Origin: Comamonadaceae bacterium
GTDB lineage: Bacteria > Pseudomonadota > Gammaproteobacteria > Burkholderiales > Burkholderiaceae_C
Assembly: GCA_947494405.1 (NCBI GenBank)
Contig: CANLWQ010000028.1
Location: 1 to 12,356 of the forward strand
Direction: 5' to 3'
DNA length: 12,356 bases
Made by a program: the position numbers and the translations under genes. Of the stretch, positions 1 to 6,091 are shown in pieces (position 1 is the first letter of the stretch; the number at the start of each line of letters is the position of its first letter). The notes below the pieces were generated by a model. The model was not told where the DNA came from and made no database searches. It saw only the letters and a list, made by a program, of their open reading frames with translations.

Positions 1-1016
1 AAGCGCAGCGGCGGGGCGGTCAATAAAAACCGCGATCGGCCATGGGCGCGCAACCAGTTTGCCAAAGGCGTGAGGTGCCACAACTCGCCCAAGTGAACCC
101 CAAGCTTGAACAAGCAATGCTCATGCAAAGGCAGGGATGCACAAGCGCCTGCATGCGGCAGGGCAGGGTGGGTTTCCACCGCGTAGTTGTCGGCAATCAA
201 GGCGATCAAGCCGCTGTCGGTGATCCATTGCTTTAAGCGCTGGTCGCGCCCATCAAGGCTGGAGCCGCTTTTGTCCAGCACCGCACTGTCGGGTTGTTTA
301 TTCATGCCCAGCAGCACCTCGCTGAAACCGGTGTGCAAACACACCATATCGCCTTCTTGCACCACCACCTTGTCTTTAGCCATGATGTCCATCAACAAGT
401 CGTAACCCACTACCGCGCCGCTGTTACCCACATGGGCGTGCAAGTCGATCATCACGGCGCGGCCTTGTACACAGCGCTCGGCCATTTTTTCTATGCCTAA
501 AGCTTTGGCATACGAAGTGGACTCGCGAGGCACTTGCATGAAATCAAAAATACCTGCGCCTTCGTTGTTCGCTGGGCCTATGACATCGGTGCCTGCGCGA
601 AAGCCGTTGTAGTAAAGCGCTTCGGGTACGCCATCGCCATCGGCATCAAACATAGAGCCTGCGTGCGCCAAACTGTCCCACTGCGTGCTGTACTGCAAAT
701 GCATGATGACCAAGTCGTCGCTGATCACATCGGTGCACAAAGGGTCGTCGCACCACAGCTGGTAGTTCATATTGGGTTTGCCGTTGCGCACCGTGGGGCG
801 CAGCACGGGCGGGCTGCGGCGCGGGTTGAGCACCGAGCCGCCGGGGAAGTCCAAGGGCAAGCTCAGGTTAAAGCTCAAACCGTGTTTGACCTCAGCCACG
901 CCTTGCAGCACTTTGGCGGGGGTGAGCAAATTCATGCGGCCAAACTGGTCATCAGGGCCAAAGTCTCCCCAAGTCGAGCCTGCGGGGCGGTGCTTCCAGC
1001 GGGGTGATGAGCTCAT
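1..1016 (-). CDS. cyclase family protein (kynurenine formamidase-like hydrolase), partial at left edge
   Basis: The reverse strand is open from an ATG at 1016-1014 to the left edge, giving 338 residues with no stop. An in-frame TGA lies four codons upstream (TGA-GGC-ACC-GCC-ATG), so this ATG is the first available start; a GAGGCA ribosome site precedes it. The protein matches the cyclase family (PF04199), metal-dependent hydrolases that include kynurenine formamidase. The metal-site segment reads STQWDSLAH (110-118): Asp114 and His118 are kept, and Gln112 replaces the first His of the usual GTHxDxPxH pattern, as in one known subgroup. It is followed by an acidic loop, DADGDGVPE (124-132). DLHAHVG (191-197), the LHTGFSE segment (227-233) and DNYAVE (276-281) are further family-type segments. 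The expected family length is about 320-350 residues, so little is missing. It is divergent from the amidase, suggesting a shared role in hydrolysing an amide or cyclic amide. The substrate is unknown. Confidence 0.88.
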   Translation of the reverse strand, partial: MSSSPRWKHRPAGSTWGDFGPDDQFGRMNLLTPAKVLQGVAEVKHGLSFNLSLPLDFPGGSVLNPRRSPPVLRPTVRNGKPNMNYQLWCDDPLCTDVISDDLVIMHLQYSTQWDSLAHAGSMFDADGDGVPEALYYNGFRAGTDVIGPANNEGAGIFDFMQVPRESTSYAKALGIEKMAERCVQGRAVMIDLHAHVGNSGAVVGYDLLMDIMAKDKVVVQEGDMVCLHTGFSEVLLGMNKQPDSAVLDKSGSSLDGRDQRLKQWITDSGLIALIADNYAVETHPALPHAGACASLPLHEHCLFKLGVHLGELWHLTPLANWLRAHGRSRFLLTAPPLR

Positions 1017-1175
1017 GGCGGTGCCTCAATTCGGTGCATGACAGGCTTGTCGTGCGGCGCAAGTAAAGCCCATTATGGCCTGCAAAATTCGTCCTTTTTA
1101 CTTGAAATGGAAAGTTTTTGATGGACAAGTCTTGGCCCCATCGCGCACAATGGCATTCACCATAAAGGGGCTGCC

Positions 1176-2576
1176 ATGAGTCAAGACCAAGCACATTACG
1201 CCGAATTGTTGGAGATTTCCAAGCGCATCCAATCGCGCCAAATCTCTTCGGTGGAGGCCACCCAAGCGCAGTTGGCGCGCATTGAACAACTCAATGGCAG
1301 TTTGAAAAGTTATGCCACCGTCATGGCTGACCACGCTTTGGCGGACGCGCAAGCGGCTGACAAGGCCATTGCGGCTGGACTCATCATGGGGCCGCTGCAG
1401 GGTGTGCCGATGGCAGTCAAAGATTTGTGTTGGACGGCGGGCACCAAGACCGCGGCGGGCATGACGATTCATGCCAATAACATTCCTAAAGAAGACGGCA
1501 CGGTGGTGCGCAAGTTGCGCGAAGCGGGTGCGGTGATTTTGGGCAAGTTGCAACTCACCGAAGGCGCATACGCCGACCATCACCCCAGCATCACGCCACC
1601 CGTCAACCCTTGGGGCGCAGGCCAATGGCCAGGCGCATCTTCAAGCGGCTCGGGTGTGGCCACCGCTGCGGGCATGTGCTTTGGCTCGCTGGGTTCGGAC
1701 ACCGGTGGCTCGATTCGCTTTCCGTGTGCGGCCAATGGCATCACTGGCATCAAGCCCACGTGGGGCAGGGTCAGTCGCTATGGTGCATTCGAGTTGGCGG
1801 CCACCTTAGACCATTTGGGGCCCATGACACGCAGCGCGGCAGACGCTGCTGCGATTTTGGGTGTGATTGCTGGCGCTGACGTCAAAGATCCCACCGCCAG
1901 TTTGTTGCCTGTGCCCAATTACTTATCCAGCATGAGCTTAGGGCTTAAAGGTGTGCGCGTAGGCATCGATTTGACATGGAGTTTTCAAGGCATCGATGAG
2001 CCCAGCAAACAAGCTTTGTTGGCCATGATTGAGGTGATCAAGGCGCAAGGTGCGATTGTGAAAGAAGTGAAGTTCCCAGACCCGCAACAAGCCATTGATG
2101 ACTGGTTCCCTTTATGCGGCGTGGAGTGTGCGGTAGCGCATGAAGCCACTTACCCCTCGCGCAAGTCCGAGTACGGCGCAGGCTTGGCCGGTTTGATAGA
2201 CATGGGCCATGCTTTAAGCGGCTTGGATTACCAAAAAATCGTTTTGCGCCGCCACGACTTCAGAGGTCGTGTAGACGCATTGTTCCAAGACATCGATTTG
2301 TTGTTGATTCCCTCCACCGGCATTGCCGCACCCACATGGGAGCGCATGAGCACACTCGCCACAGATGCCGAGTTGTTGAGCGCACTGCTGAAATTCACCT
2401 GCCCGTTTGACATGACGGGTCAGCCCACTATTTCATTGCCCGCCGGTTTCACACCTGAGGGCATGCCTGTGGGTTGTCAGTTTGTCGGTCGGCATTTCGA
2501 AGAAGACATGGTCATCCGTGCTGGCTGGGCGTTTCAACAAGCCACCGACTGGCACCGTCGCCATCCCAATATTTAA
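1176..2576 (+). CDS. amidase (amidase signature family, GatA-like)
   Basis: A 466-residue amidase-signature enzyme, expected in the cytoplasm, that hydrolyses a carboxamide to acid plus ammonia through a Ser-cisSer-Lys triad. The visible triad is Lys82 in GVPMAVKDL, Ser155 in the GASSSGSG glycine/serine loop and nucleophile Ser179 in SDTGGSIRFP. The flanking GITGIKPTWGRVS segment (188-200) and LDHLGPMTRSAADAA also fit the family. Length is normal for a free-standing amidase. No gatB or gatC gene is adjacent, so a role in tRNA amidation is unlikely. The ATG has an AAGGGG ribosome site six bases upstream. The gene lies 17 bases before an acetamidase/formamidase-family gene in the same direction, so the two are probably co-transcribed. 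The substrate cannot be read from the sequence. Confidence 0.93.
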   Translation: MSQDQAHYAELLEISKRIQSRQISSVEATQAQLARIEQLNGSLKSYATVMADHALADAQAADKAIAAGLIMGPLQGVPMAVKDLCWTAGTKTAAGMTIHANNIPKEDGTVVRKLREAGAVILGKLQLTEGAYADHHPSITPPVNPWGAGQWPGASSSGSGVATAAGMCFGSLGSDTGGSIRFPCAANGITGIKPTWGRVSRYGAFELAATLDHLGPMTRSAADAAAILGVIAGADVKDPTASLLPVPNYLSSMSLGLKGVRVGIDLTWSFQGIDEPSKQALLAMIEVIKAQGAIVKEVKFPDPQQAIDDWFPLCGVECAVAHEATYPSRKSEYGAGLAGLIDMGHALSGLDYQKIVLRRHDFRGRVDALFQDIDLLLIPSTGIAAPTWERMSTLATDAELLSALLKFTCPFDMTGQPTISLPAGFTPEGMPVGCQFVGRHFEEDMVIRAGWAFQQATDWHRRHPNI

Positions 2577-2580
2577 TTCA

Positions 2581-2586
2581 AAGGAG
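2581..2586 (+). promoter_or_regulatory. ribosome binding site fixing the start of the acetamidase/formamidase gene
   Basis: AAGGAG lies seven bases before the ATG at 2594 and just after the amidase stop. It shows that translation starts at 2594 and not at the earlier in-frame ATG at 2474, which lies inside the amidase gene. Confidence 0.85.
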
Positions 2587-2593
2587 TTTCACT

Positions 2594-3583
2594 ATGTCTT
2601 GGTTAGAAAAATCCATCATGCGCCAACGTGGCGTGGCCCAAGGTCGTCAAGCCGTCACCCACGAGCTGACTGAAGCCAAGCAGGGCAACTACCACTACAC
2701 GATTGGCCCGTATTCGCAACCTGTATTGAGTGTGAAGCCAGGCGACCGCATCATTGTGGAAACCCGGGATGCATTTGAAGGCAAAGTCAAAACCGAACAA
2801 GACTTGCCCTCCAAAGTGTTGACCATGCCTTTTGTCAATCCGCAAAATGGCCCCATCATGATCGAAGGCGCAGAGCCGGGCGATGTGGTGGCGGTTTACA
2901 TCGAATCGATTGCGCCTCGCGGCCCCAACCCACGAGGCACTTGCGCCATGATTCCGGAGTTCGGTGCCTTAAGCGCCACCATGTTCACCTCGCTGCTGAC
3001 CCAGCCCTTGCCCGAGATTGTTCGCAAGATCGATGTCGATGAAAAAGGCGTGTATTGGAGTAAGCGCGTGACCTTGCCCTATAAGCCGCATATTGGCACC
3101 TTGAGCTGTTCACCCTTGCTCGACTCCATCAACACCCTCACACCCGACACCCACGGCGGTAATATGGATTTGCCCGATATGGGCCCTGGCAGCATCACTT
3201 ATTTACCTGTTTGCACCGACGGTGCGCGGGTGTTCATTGGCGACGCCCATGCTTGCCAAGGTGACGGCGAAGTGTGTGGCACGGCTGTGGAGTTTCAAAG
3301 CACCACCACCATTCAGGTTGACCTCATCAAAAACTGGGCCATCACTTGGCCACGTTTGGAAACCGAACACATGATCATGGCGATTGGCAGTGCACGTCCT
3401 TTGGAAGACGCCACCCGCATTGCCTACAAAGATTTGGTGCTGTGGATGGAGGCCGAGTTTGGTTTTGACCGCTGGGACGCTTACATGATGCTCAGCCAGT
3501 GCGGCAAGGTGCGATTGGGTAATTTTGTCGACCCCAAATACACCGTGGGCGCCGGCATCTTAAAGACCTACCTCAAAGATTAA
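2594..3583 (+). CDS. acetamidase/formamidase family protein
   Basis: A 329-residue protein of the FmdA/AmdA acetamidase/formamidase family (PF03069). Members hydrolyse formamide, acetamide or related short amides to ammonia and the acid, and are generally metal-dependent and cytoplasmic. Family features seen are the TPDTHGGNMD segment (183-192), GDAHACQGDGEVCGTAVE (216-233) with His219 and several acidic residues, and the PRGPNPRGTCAMIPEFG region (108-124). The open frame extends upstream to 2474, but only the ATG at 2594 has a good ribosome site, and MSWLEKSIM is a sensible N-terminus. It follows the amidase by 17 bases and probably forms an operon with it. It is convergent with the receiver gene on the other side of an inverted repeat. 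The exact amide substrate is not determinable. Confidence 0.92.
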   Translation: MSWLEKSIMRQRGVAQGRQAVTHELTEAKQGNYHYTIGPYSQPVLSVKPGDRIIVETRDAFEGKVKTEQDLPSKVLTMPFVNPQNGPIMIEGAEPGDVVAVYIESIAPRGPNPRGTCAMIPEFGALSATMFTSLLTQPLPEIVRKIDVDEKGVYWSKRVTLPYKPHIGTLSCSPLLDSINTLTPDTHGGNMDLPDMGPGSITYLPVCTDGARVFIGDAHACQGDGEVCGTAVEFQSTTTIQVDLIKNWAITWPRLETEHMIMAIGSARPLEDATRIAYKDLVLWMEAEFGFDRWDAYMMLSQCGKVRLGNFVDPKYTVGAGILKTYLKD

Positions 3584-3587
3584 TCGG

Positions 3588-3663
3588 AATAATCGGGGTC
3601 AGATTCCAATTAACAATCAGGGTCCTACCCCAATTAATTAATTGGGATCTGACCCCGATTATT
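3588..3663. repeat. long inverted repeat, REP/MITE-like element between convergent genes
   Basis: The arms 3588-3613 and 3638-3663 pair over 26 positions, with one G-T pair (T3605/G3646). The core is AATCGGGGTCAGATYCCAAT. The 24-base loop carries a third, degraded direct copy (3615-3635) that matches the left arm at 16 of 21 positions. The right arm supplies the TAA stop (3661-3659) of the receiver gene. The GGGGTCAG...CTGACCCC pattern resembles ends of REP-like elements mobilised by IS200-like (RAYT) transposases in Proteobacteria; that link is from memory of the family. Lying between convergent genes, the hairpin could also end transcription from both sides, although it has no T tract. Confidence 0.75.
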
Positions 3664-4018
3664 TAAACAGCGCGAGCAAGTCGTCTTTGCGAACAGGTTT
3701 GAGCAAGACTTTGTCAAAACCCGAGGACTCCCACAAGCGCACCTCTTCAAGCATGGCGTGTGCCGTATAGGCAATGATTCTCAGATGCTGGTAGCGCTGA
3801 TCAGCGCGCAGCTGCTGGCACAGCTGCAGGCCGCTGACGTGGGGCATAGAGATATCGAGCAAGATGACATCACAAGGATTGTTTTTTAACCAATCCAGCC
3901 CTTCTTTGGCGCCATCGCATTCCTTGACAGCGTAGCCAAGCGGACGCAAAAAAAGCCCAGGTAAAAGACGGTTGGTGGCGTTGTCGTCAATCACGACCAC
4001 CTGTTTGCTGGTATTCAT
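3659..4018 (-). CDS. stand-alone receiver-domain response regulator (CheY/DivK-like)
   Basis: A 119-residue protein consisting only of a phosphoacceptor receiver domain, with no output domain. Visible residues are the acidic pair Asp11-Asp12 (VVVIDDNATN), phosphoacceptor Asp55 (ILLDISMPHVSG), switch Thr85 (AYTAH) and Lys107 (LLKPV). The sequence resembles receiver domains found at the C-terminus of hybrid kinases. Its ATG overlaps the stop of the upstream kinase gene by four bases (ATGA), so the two are translationally coupled and almost certainly partners. Without an output domain it probably passes phosphate on in a relay, or acts by protein contact. The stop codon lies inside the edge of the inverted repeat, so the last codons may have been shaped by that element's arrival. 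Confidence 0.93.
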   Translation of the reverse strand: MNTSKQVVVIDDNATNRLLPGLFLRPLGYAVKECDGAKEGLDWLKNNPCDVILLDISMPHVSGLQLCQQLRADQRYQHLRIIAYTAHAMLEEVRLWESSGFDKVLLKPVRKDDLLALFK

Positions 4019-4851
4019 GCGGCTAACTTGCGCTCACCTTGCACAGGCAAAGTAAAAAAGAACATACTGCCTTCGCCCGCCTTGGTGGAGTAGTCGAGTT
4101 TGCCGCCCATGAGATGGATCAAATGGTGGCTGAGCACCAAGCCCAAGCCAGCGCCCTCATTGGGTCTGAGCAAAAACGGGTTATCAGATTTTTGCTGCCG
4201 CTTAAAAATGGTTTCTTGCATTTCAGGCGCTATGCCTTTGCCTGTGTCTTGCACCGAAAAAACCACCCACTGCTTATTTGAACTCGGGGTGACCGAAAGG
4301 GTGACCTTGCCTTGCGGTCGGTTGTAATTCAAAGCGTTGTCCACCAAATTGTTAAGCACTTGCCGCACCCGGTAGGGGTCGGCTTGCATTTGTGAGGGCA
4401 GGTTGGGCGCCAAACTCACATGCAAACTGATTTTCAATTCATCTGCCCGCACTTGGTGCAAGGCGCGCACCGACTCAACCATATCGCTGATATCAAAACT
4501 CGATTGCGATAAATCGAGAGAGCCTTCTTGGATTTTGCTCAAGTCCAACAAGCCATTGACCAAATGCAGCATTTGCAGGCTGTTTTCCAAAATAATTTTG
4601 GAAGTGAACTGGATCATGGGTTCGCGGGTGCTGCTGTAAATATATTCGGCGTAGCCCATGACGCCATTCAAAGGGGTGCGCAAATGGTGCGACATGGAAG
4701 CCAAAAAATCATTCACATGGCGCTTGCTGGTACGGGCTTCGTCGATTTCAAGTTGTAGAGAACGGTTGCGGTCTCGCTGTTGAACATAAAGATAAGCCAT
4801 CACGACGCAAATCGCCATCATCACCATGGTAATAAGCCAAGCTTGGATCAT
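4015..4851 (-). CDS. sensor-less membrane-anchored histidine kinase
   Basis: A 278-residue kinase with one N-terminal membrane helix (about residues 3-22), a short coiled linker (about 23-47), a HisKA dimerisation domain and a HATPase domain. The phosphorylated residue is His55 in FLASMSHHLRTPLNG, where the residue after it is His instead of the usual Glu. The N box is NNLVDNALNY (167-176), G1 is DTGKGIA (202-208) and G2 is GAGLGL (233-238). There is no periplasmic loop, PAS or HAMP domain, so it probably senses via a partner or the membrane. It overlaps the receiver gene by four bases and follows the broken winged-helix gene by 20 bases. No good ribosome site precedes its ATG (TTCTCTCCC), so its translation may depend on ribosomes arriving from the upstream gene. 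Confidence 0.93.
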   Translation of the reverse strand: MIQAWLITMVMMAICVVMAYLYVQQRDRNRSLQLEIDEARTSKRHVNDFLASMSHHLRTPLNGVMGYAEYIYSSTREPMIQFTSKIILENSLQMLHLVNGLLDLSKIQEGSLDLSQSSFDISDMVESVRALHQVRADELKISLHVSLAPNLPSQMQADPYRVRQVLNNLVDNALNYNRPQGKVTLSVTPSSNKQWVVFSVQDTGKGIAPEMQETIFKRQQKSDNPFLLRPNEGAGLGLVLSHHLIHLMGGKLDYSTKAGEGSMFFFTLPVQGERKLAA

Positions 4852-4871
4852 GGGAGAGAAGTGTAGTGGGC

Positions 4872-5274
4872 TTATTTTTTGGGAAAGATTAAAAATTCGC
4901 TGCTGAGCATGCGACTGAACTCATGGGAATGGGCATTCAGTTTCTTCAACAGTTCGGGCGTCGCCAAGATTTTCTTGGTTCGCTTGTCATCGCTGTGGGT
5001 CTCGAATTCAATCAGTCCATCGTCTTCAAACTCTCGAATTTTGTAGCGCAAGGCTCTTTCGCTTAAATCTTTGTTGTAGTAAATGCCTTTTAGAAAAGCG
5101 CTAGACCCCCCCCCTTTGTTCTTGCAGTTGCCTTGCAATATTCAAATACAAATAGCGTCCCGCTTGGGTTGAAGTCACTTCCAAATGCTGGCTTTCCCAT
5201 TCATGCAATTGGCAAATAACTCTCAAAAACTTAAGGTTTAAATGACTTTCTGGGTCGTTTCTCATGCACAGCAT
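4872..5274 (-). pseudogene. winged-helix (MarR-like) regulator split by a 9-G tract; phase-variable gene or frameshift
   Basis: Two frames meet at a run of nine G (5114-5106). Frame one starts with ATG at 5274 (an in-frame TGA lies three codons upstream; a second ATG is at 5265). It gives 57 residues and stops at TAG 5103-5101, just past the tract. Frame two runs from the tract to TAA 4874-4872 and encodes a winged-helix module with SERALRYKIREFEDDGLIE (recognition helix region) followed by a charged wing with SDDKRTKKI. With eight G, the frames join into one 133-residue protein, a normal size for a MarR-like DNA-binding regulator. Frame two alone has only a TTG at 5138, inside the other frame, so it is not a natural separate gene. 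The gene lies between an OmpR-type regulator and a kinase/receiver pair that it may control. It is also the first gene of their likely operon. Confidence 0.75.
5106..5114. repeat. homopolymer of nine C (nine G on the coding strand)
   Basis: A mononucleotide run of nine inside the coding region of the winged-helix gene. Such runs gain or lose units by slipped-strand mispairing. Eight units give an open 133-codon frame; nine units cause a stop two codons after the tract. Confidence 0.95.
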
Positions 5275-5307
5275 CTCGGTTCAAAAGATGACCTGATACT
5301 ATTAAAA

Positions 5308-5337
5308 ATTATTTGTCTAACTGATAAATGCTGACAA
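5308..5337 (-). promoter_or_regulatory. candidate sigma70 promoter for the winged-helix/kinase/receiver operon
   Basis: On the minus strand, TTGTCA (5337-5332) is followed after 18 bases by AATAAT (5313-5308). Each hexamer is one base off consensus. Transcription would begin about 25 bases before the ATG at 5274. The 106-base spacer (5275-5380) is very AT-rich (26 G/C). Confidence 0.4.
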
Positions 5338-5380
5338 TATGATAAATATATTAAAGTAGAGAATGAAATTAGATGTAAAA

Positions 5381-6091
5381 CTATTTGATATATATAGGGC
5401 AATATACTCTGTAGCCTCTAAGCCTTAAGGATTTAATCGCCTGATTGCCGGCACCAGAATCAAGTAATTTTTTCCGCAATCGATAGATCTGCGCTTCCAA
5501 AGCGGACTTTTGTAAAGTTTGCTCATCTTTGCCTAAAACGTCGTAGATTTGCCACAATTCAAGGGTTTTGTCTTTTGCTCGGGCTAAGGCCAGCAACAAA
5601 GTGAGTTCGGTGGTGGTCAATTCCGTCGTGCCGTTGGCACCCTTTATGATGTTTTCGGCAATGTTGATTTCAATCGCATGGGGTTCTGTATCAACCCCCC
5701 TTGTCGTCAGGTCGTCATGGCCTAGCCTGCGTGCCAAGGCGTTGACGGCAGCCATCAACTCCTCAATATCCACAGGCTTGGTGAGATACATATCTGCACC
5801 GCATTGGTAGCCGGTAACTTTGTCTGCTGCATCAGATTTGGCCGTCAAAATAATGATGCCCAAAGTGGGTTGCACTTTGCGTAAACGTCTGGACAAAGAA
5901 AAACCATCTTCTCCAGGCAAGGTGACATCGATGACGATCACGTCGAGGTTGCGGTCTTTGGCTTCTTCGTCAAAAGTCTCGGCGCAATCTACACCCACAA
6001 CATGGTGGCCAAATTTATGCAGTGCTTCAACCAAACTGTTTTGCAAGGGTTGGTAGTCTTCAACCACCATGATGTTTAAAGGGGAATGCAA
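5381..6091 (-). CDS. OmpR/PhoB-family response regulator
   Basis: A 236-residue two-domain transcription regulator. The N-terminal receiver domain shows Glu11-Asp12 (NIMVVEDYQ), phosphoacceptor Asp55 (VIVIDVTLPGEDGF), Thr83 (ILTAKSD) and Lys105 (YLTKPVD). The C-terminal winged-helix domain (about 140-232) shows TTTELTLLLALA, the recognition helix region ALEAQIYRLRKKL and the closing LRLRGYRVY. The TTG start is preferred: a GTGAGG ribosome site (6105-6100) sits eight bases before it, and it keeps the whole first beta strand. The ATG at 6070 would cut that strand. The start lies inside the upstream kinase gene (16-base overlap), so the two form a coupled sensor-regulator pair. Target genes are not visible, but the neighbouring winged-helix operon and the divergent secreted-protein gene are candidates. 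Confidence 0.93.
   Translation of the reverse strand: MHSPLNIMVVEDYQPLQNSLVEALHKFGHHVVGVDCAETFDEEAKDRNLDVIVIDVTLPGEDGFSLSRRLRKVQPTLGIIILTAKSDAADKVTGYQCGADMYLTKPVDIEELMAAVNALARRLGHDDLTTRGVDTEPHAIEINIAENIIKGANGTTELTTTELTLLLALARAKDKTLELWQIYDVLGKDEQTLQKSALEAQIYRLRKKLLDSGAGNQAIKSLRLRGYRVYCPIYIK

Noticed and set aside
534..1007. 157-codon open frame on the plus strand
   Set aside because: It is antisense to the cyclase-family gene, whose minus-strand frame gives a recognisable conserved protein. The plus-strand product has no recognisable family.
1017..1175. Promoters in the divergent cyclase/amidase spacer
   Set aside because: Several weak hexamers (for example TTGAAA at 1102) lack a matching partner at proper spacing. 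Promoters must exist there, but none can be supported.
1098..1625. 175-codon minus-strand frame over the start of the amidase
   Set aside because: It is a shadow of the amidase, whose catalytic motifs lie in the plus frame.
2474..2593. Upstream extension of the acetamidase/formamidase gene
   Set aside because: It overlaps the amidase end and is not family-like; the AAGGAG site fixes the start at 2594.
4872..5138. The 88-codon winged-helix frame as an independent gene
   Set aside because: Its only start is a TTG inside the other frame without a ribosome site, and it lacks the N-terminal half. It is better read as the second part of the split gene.
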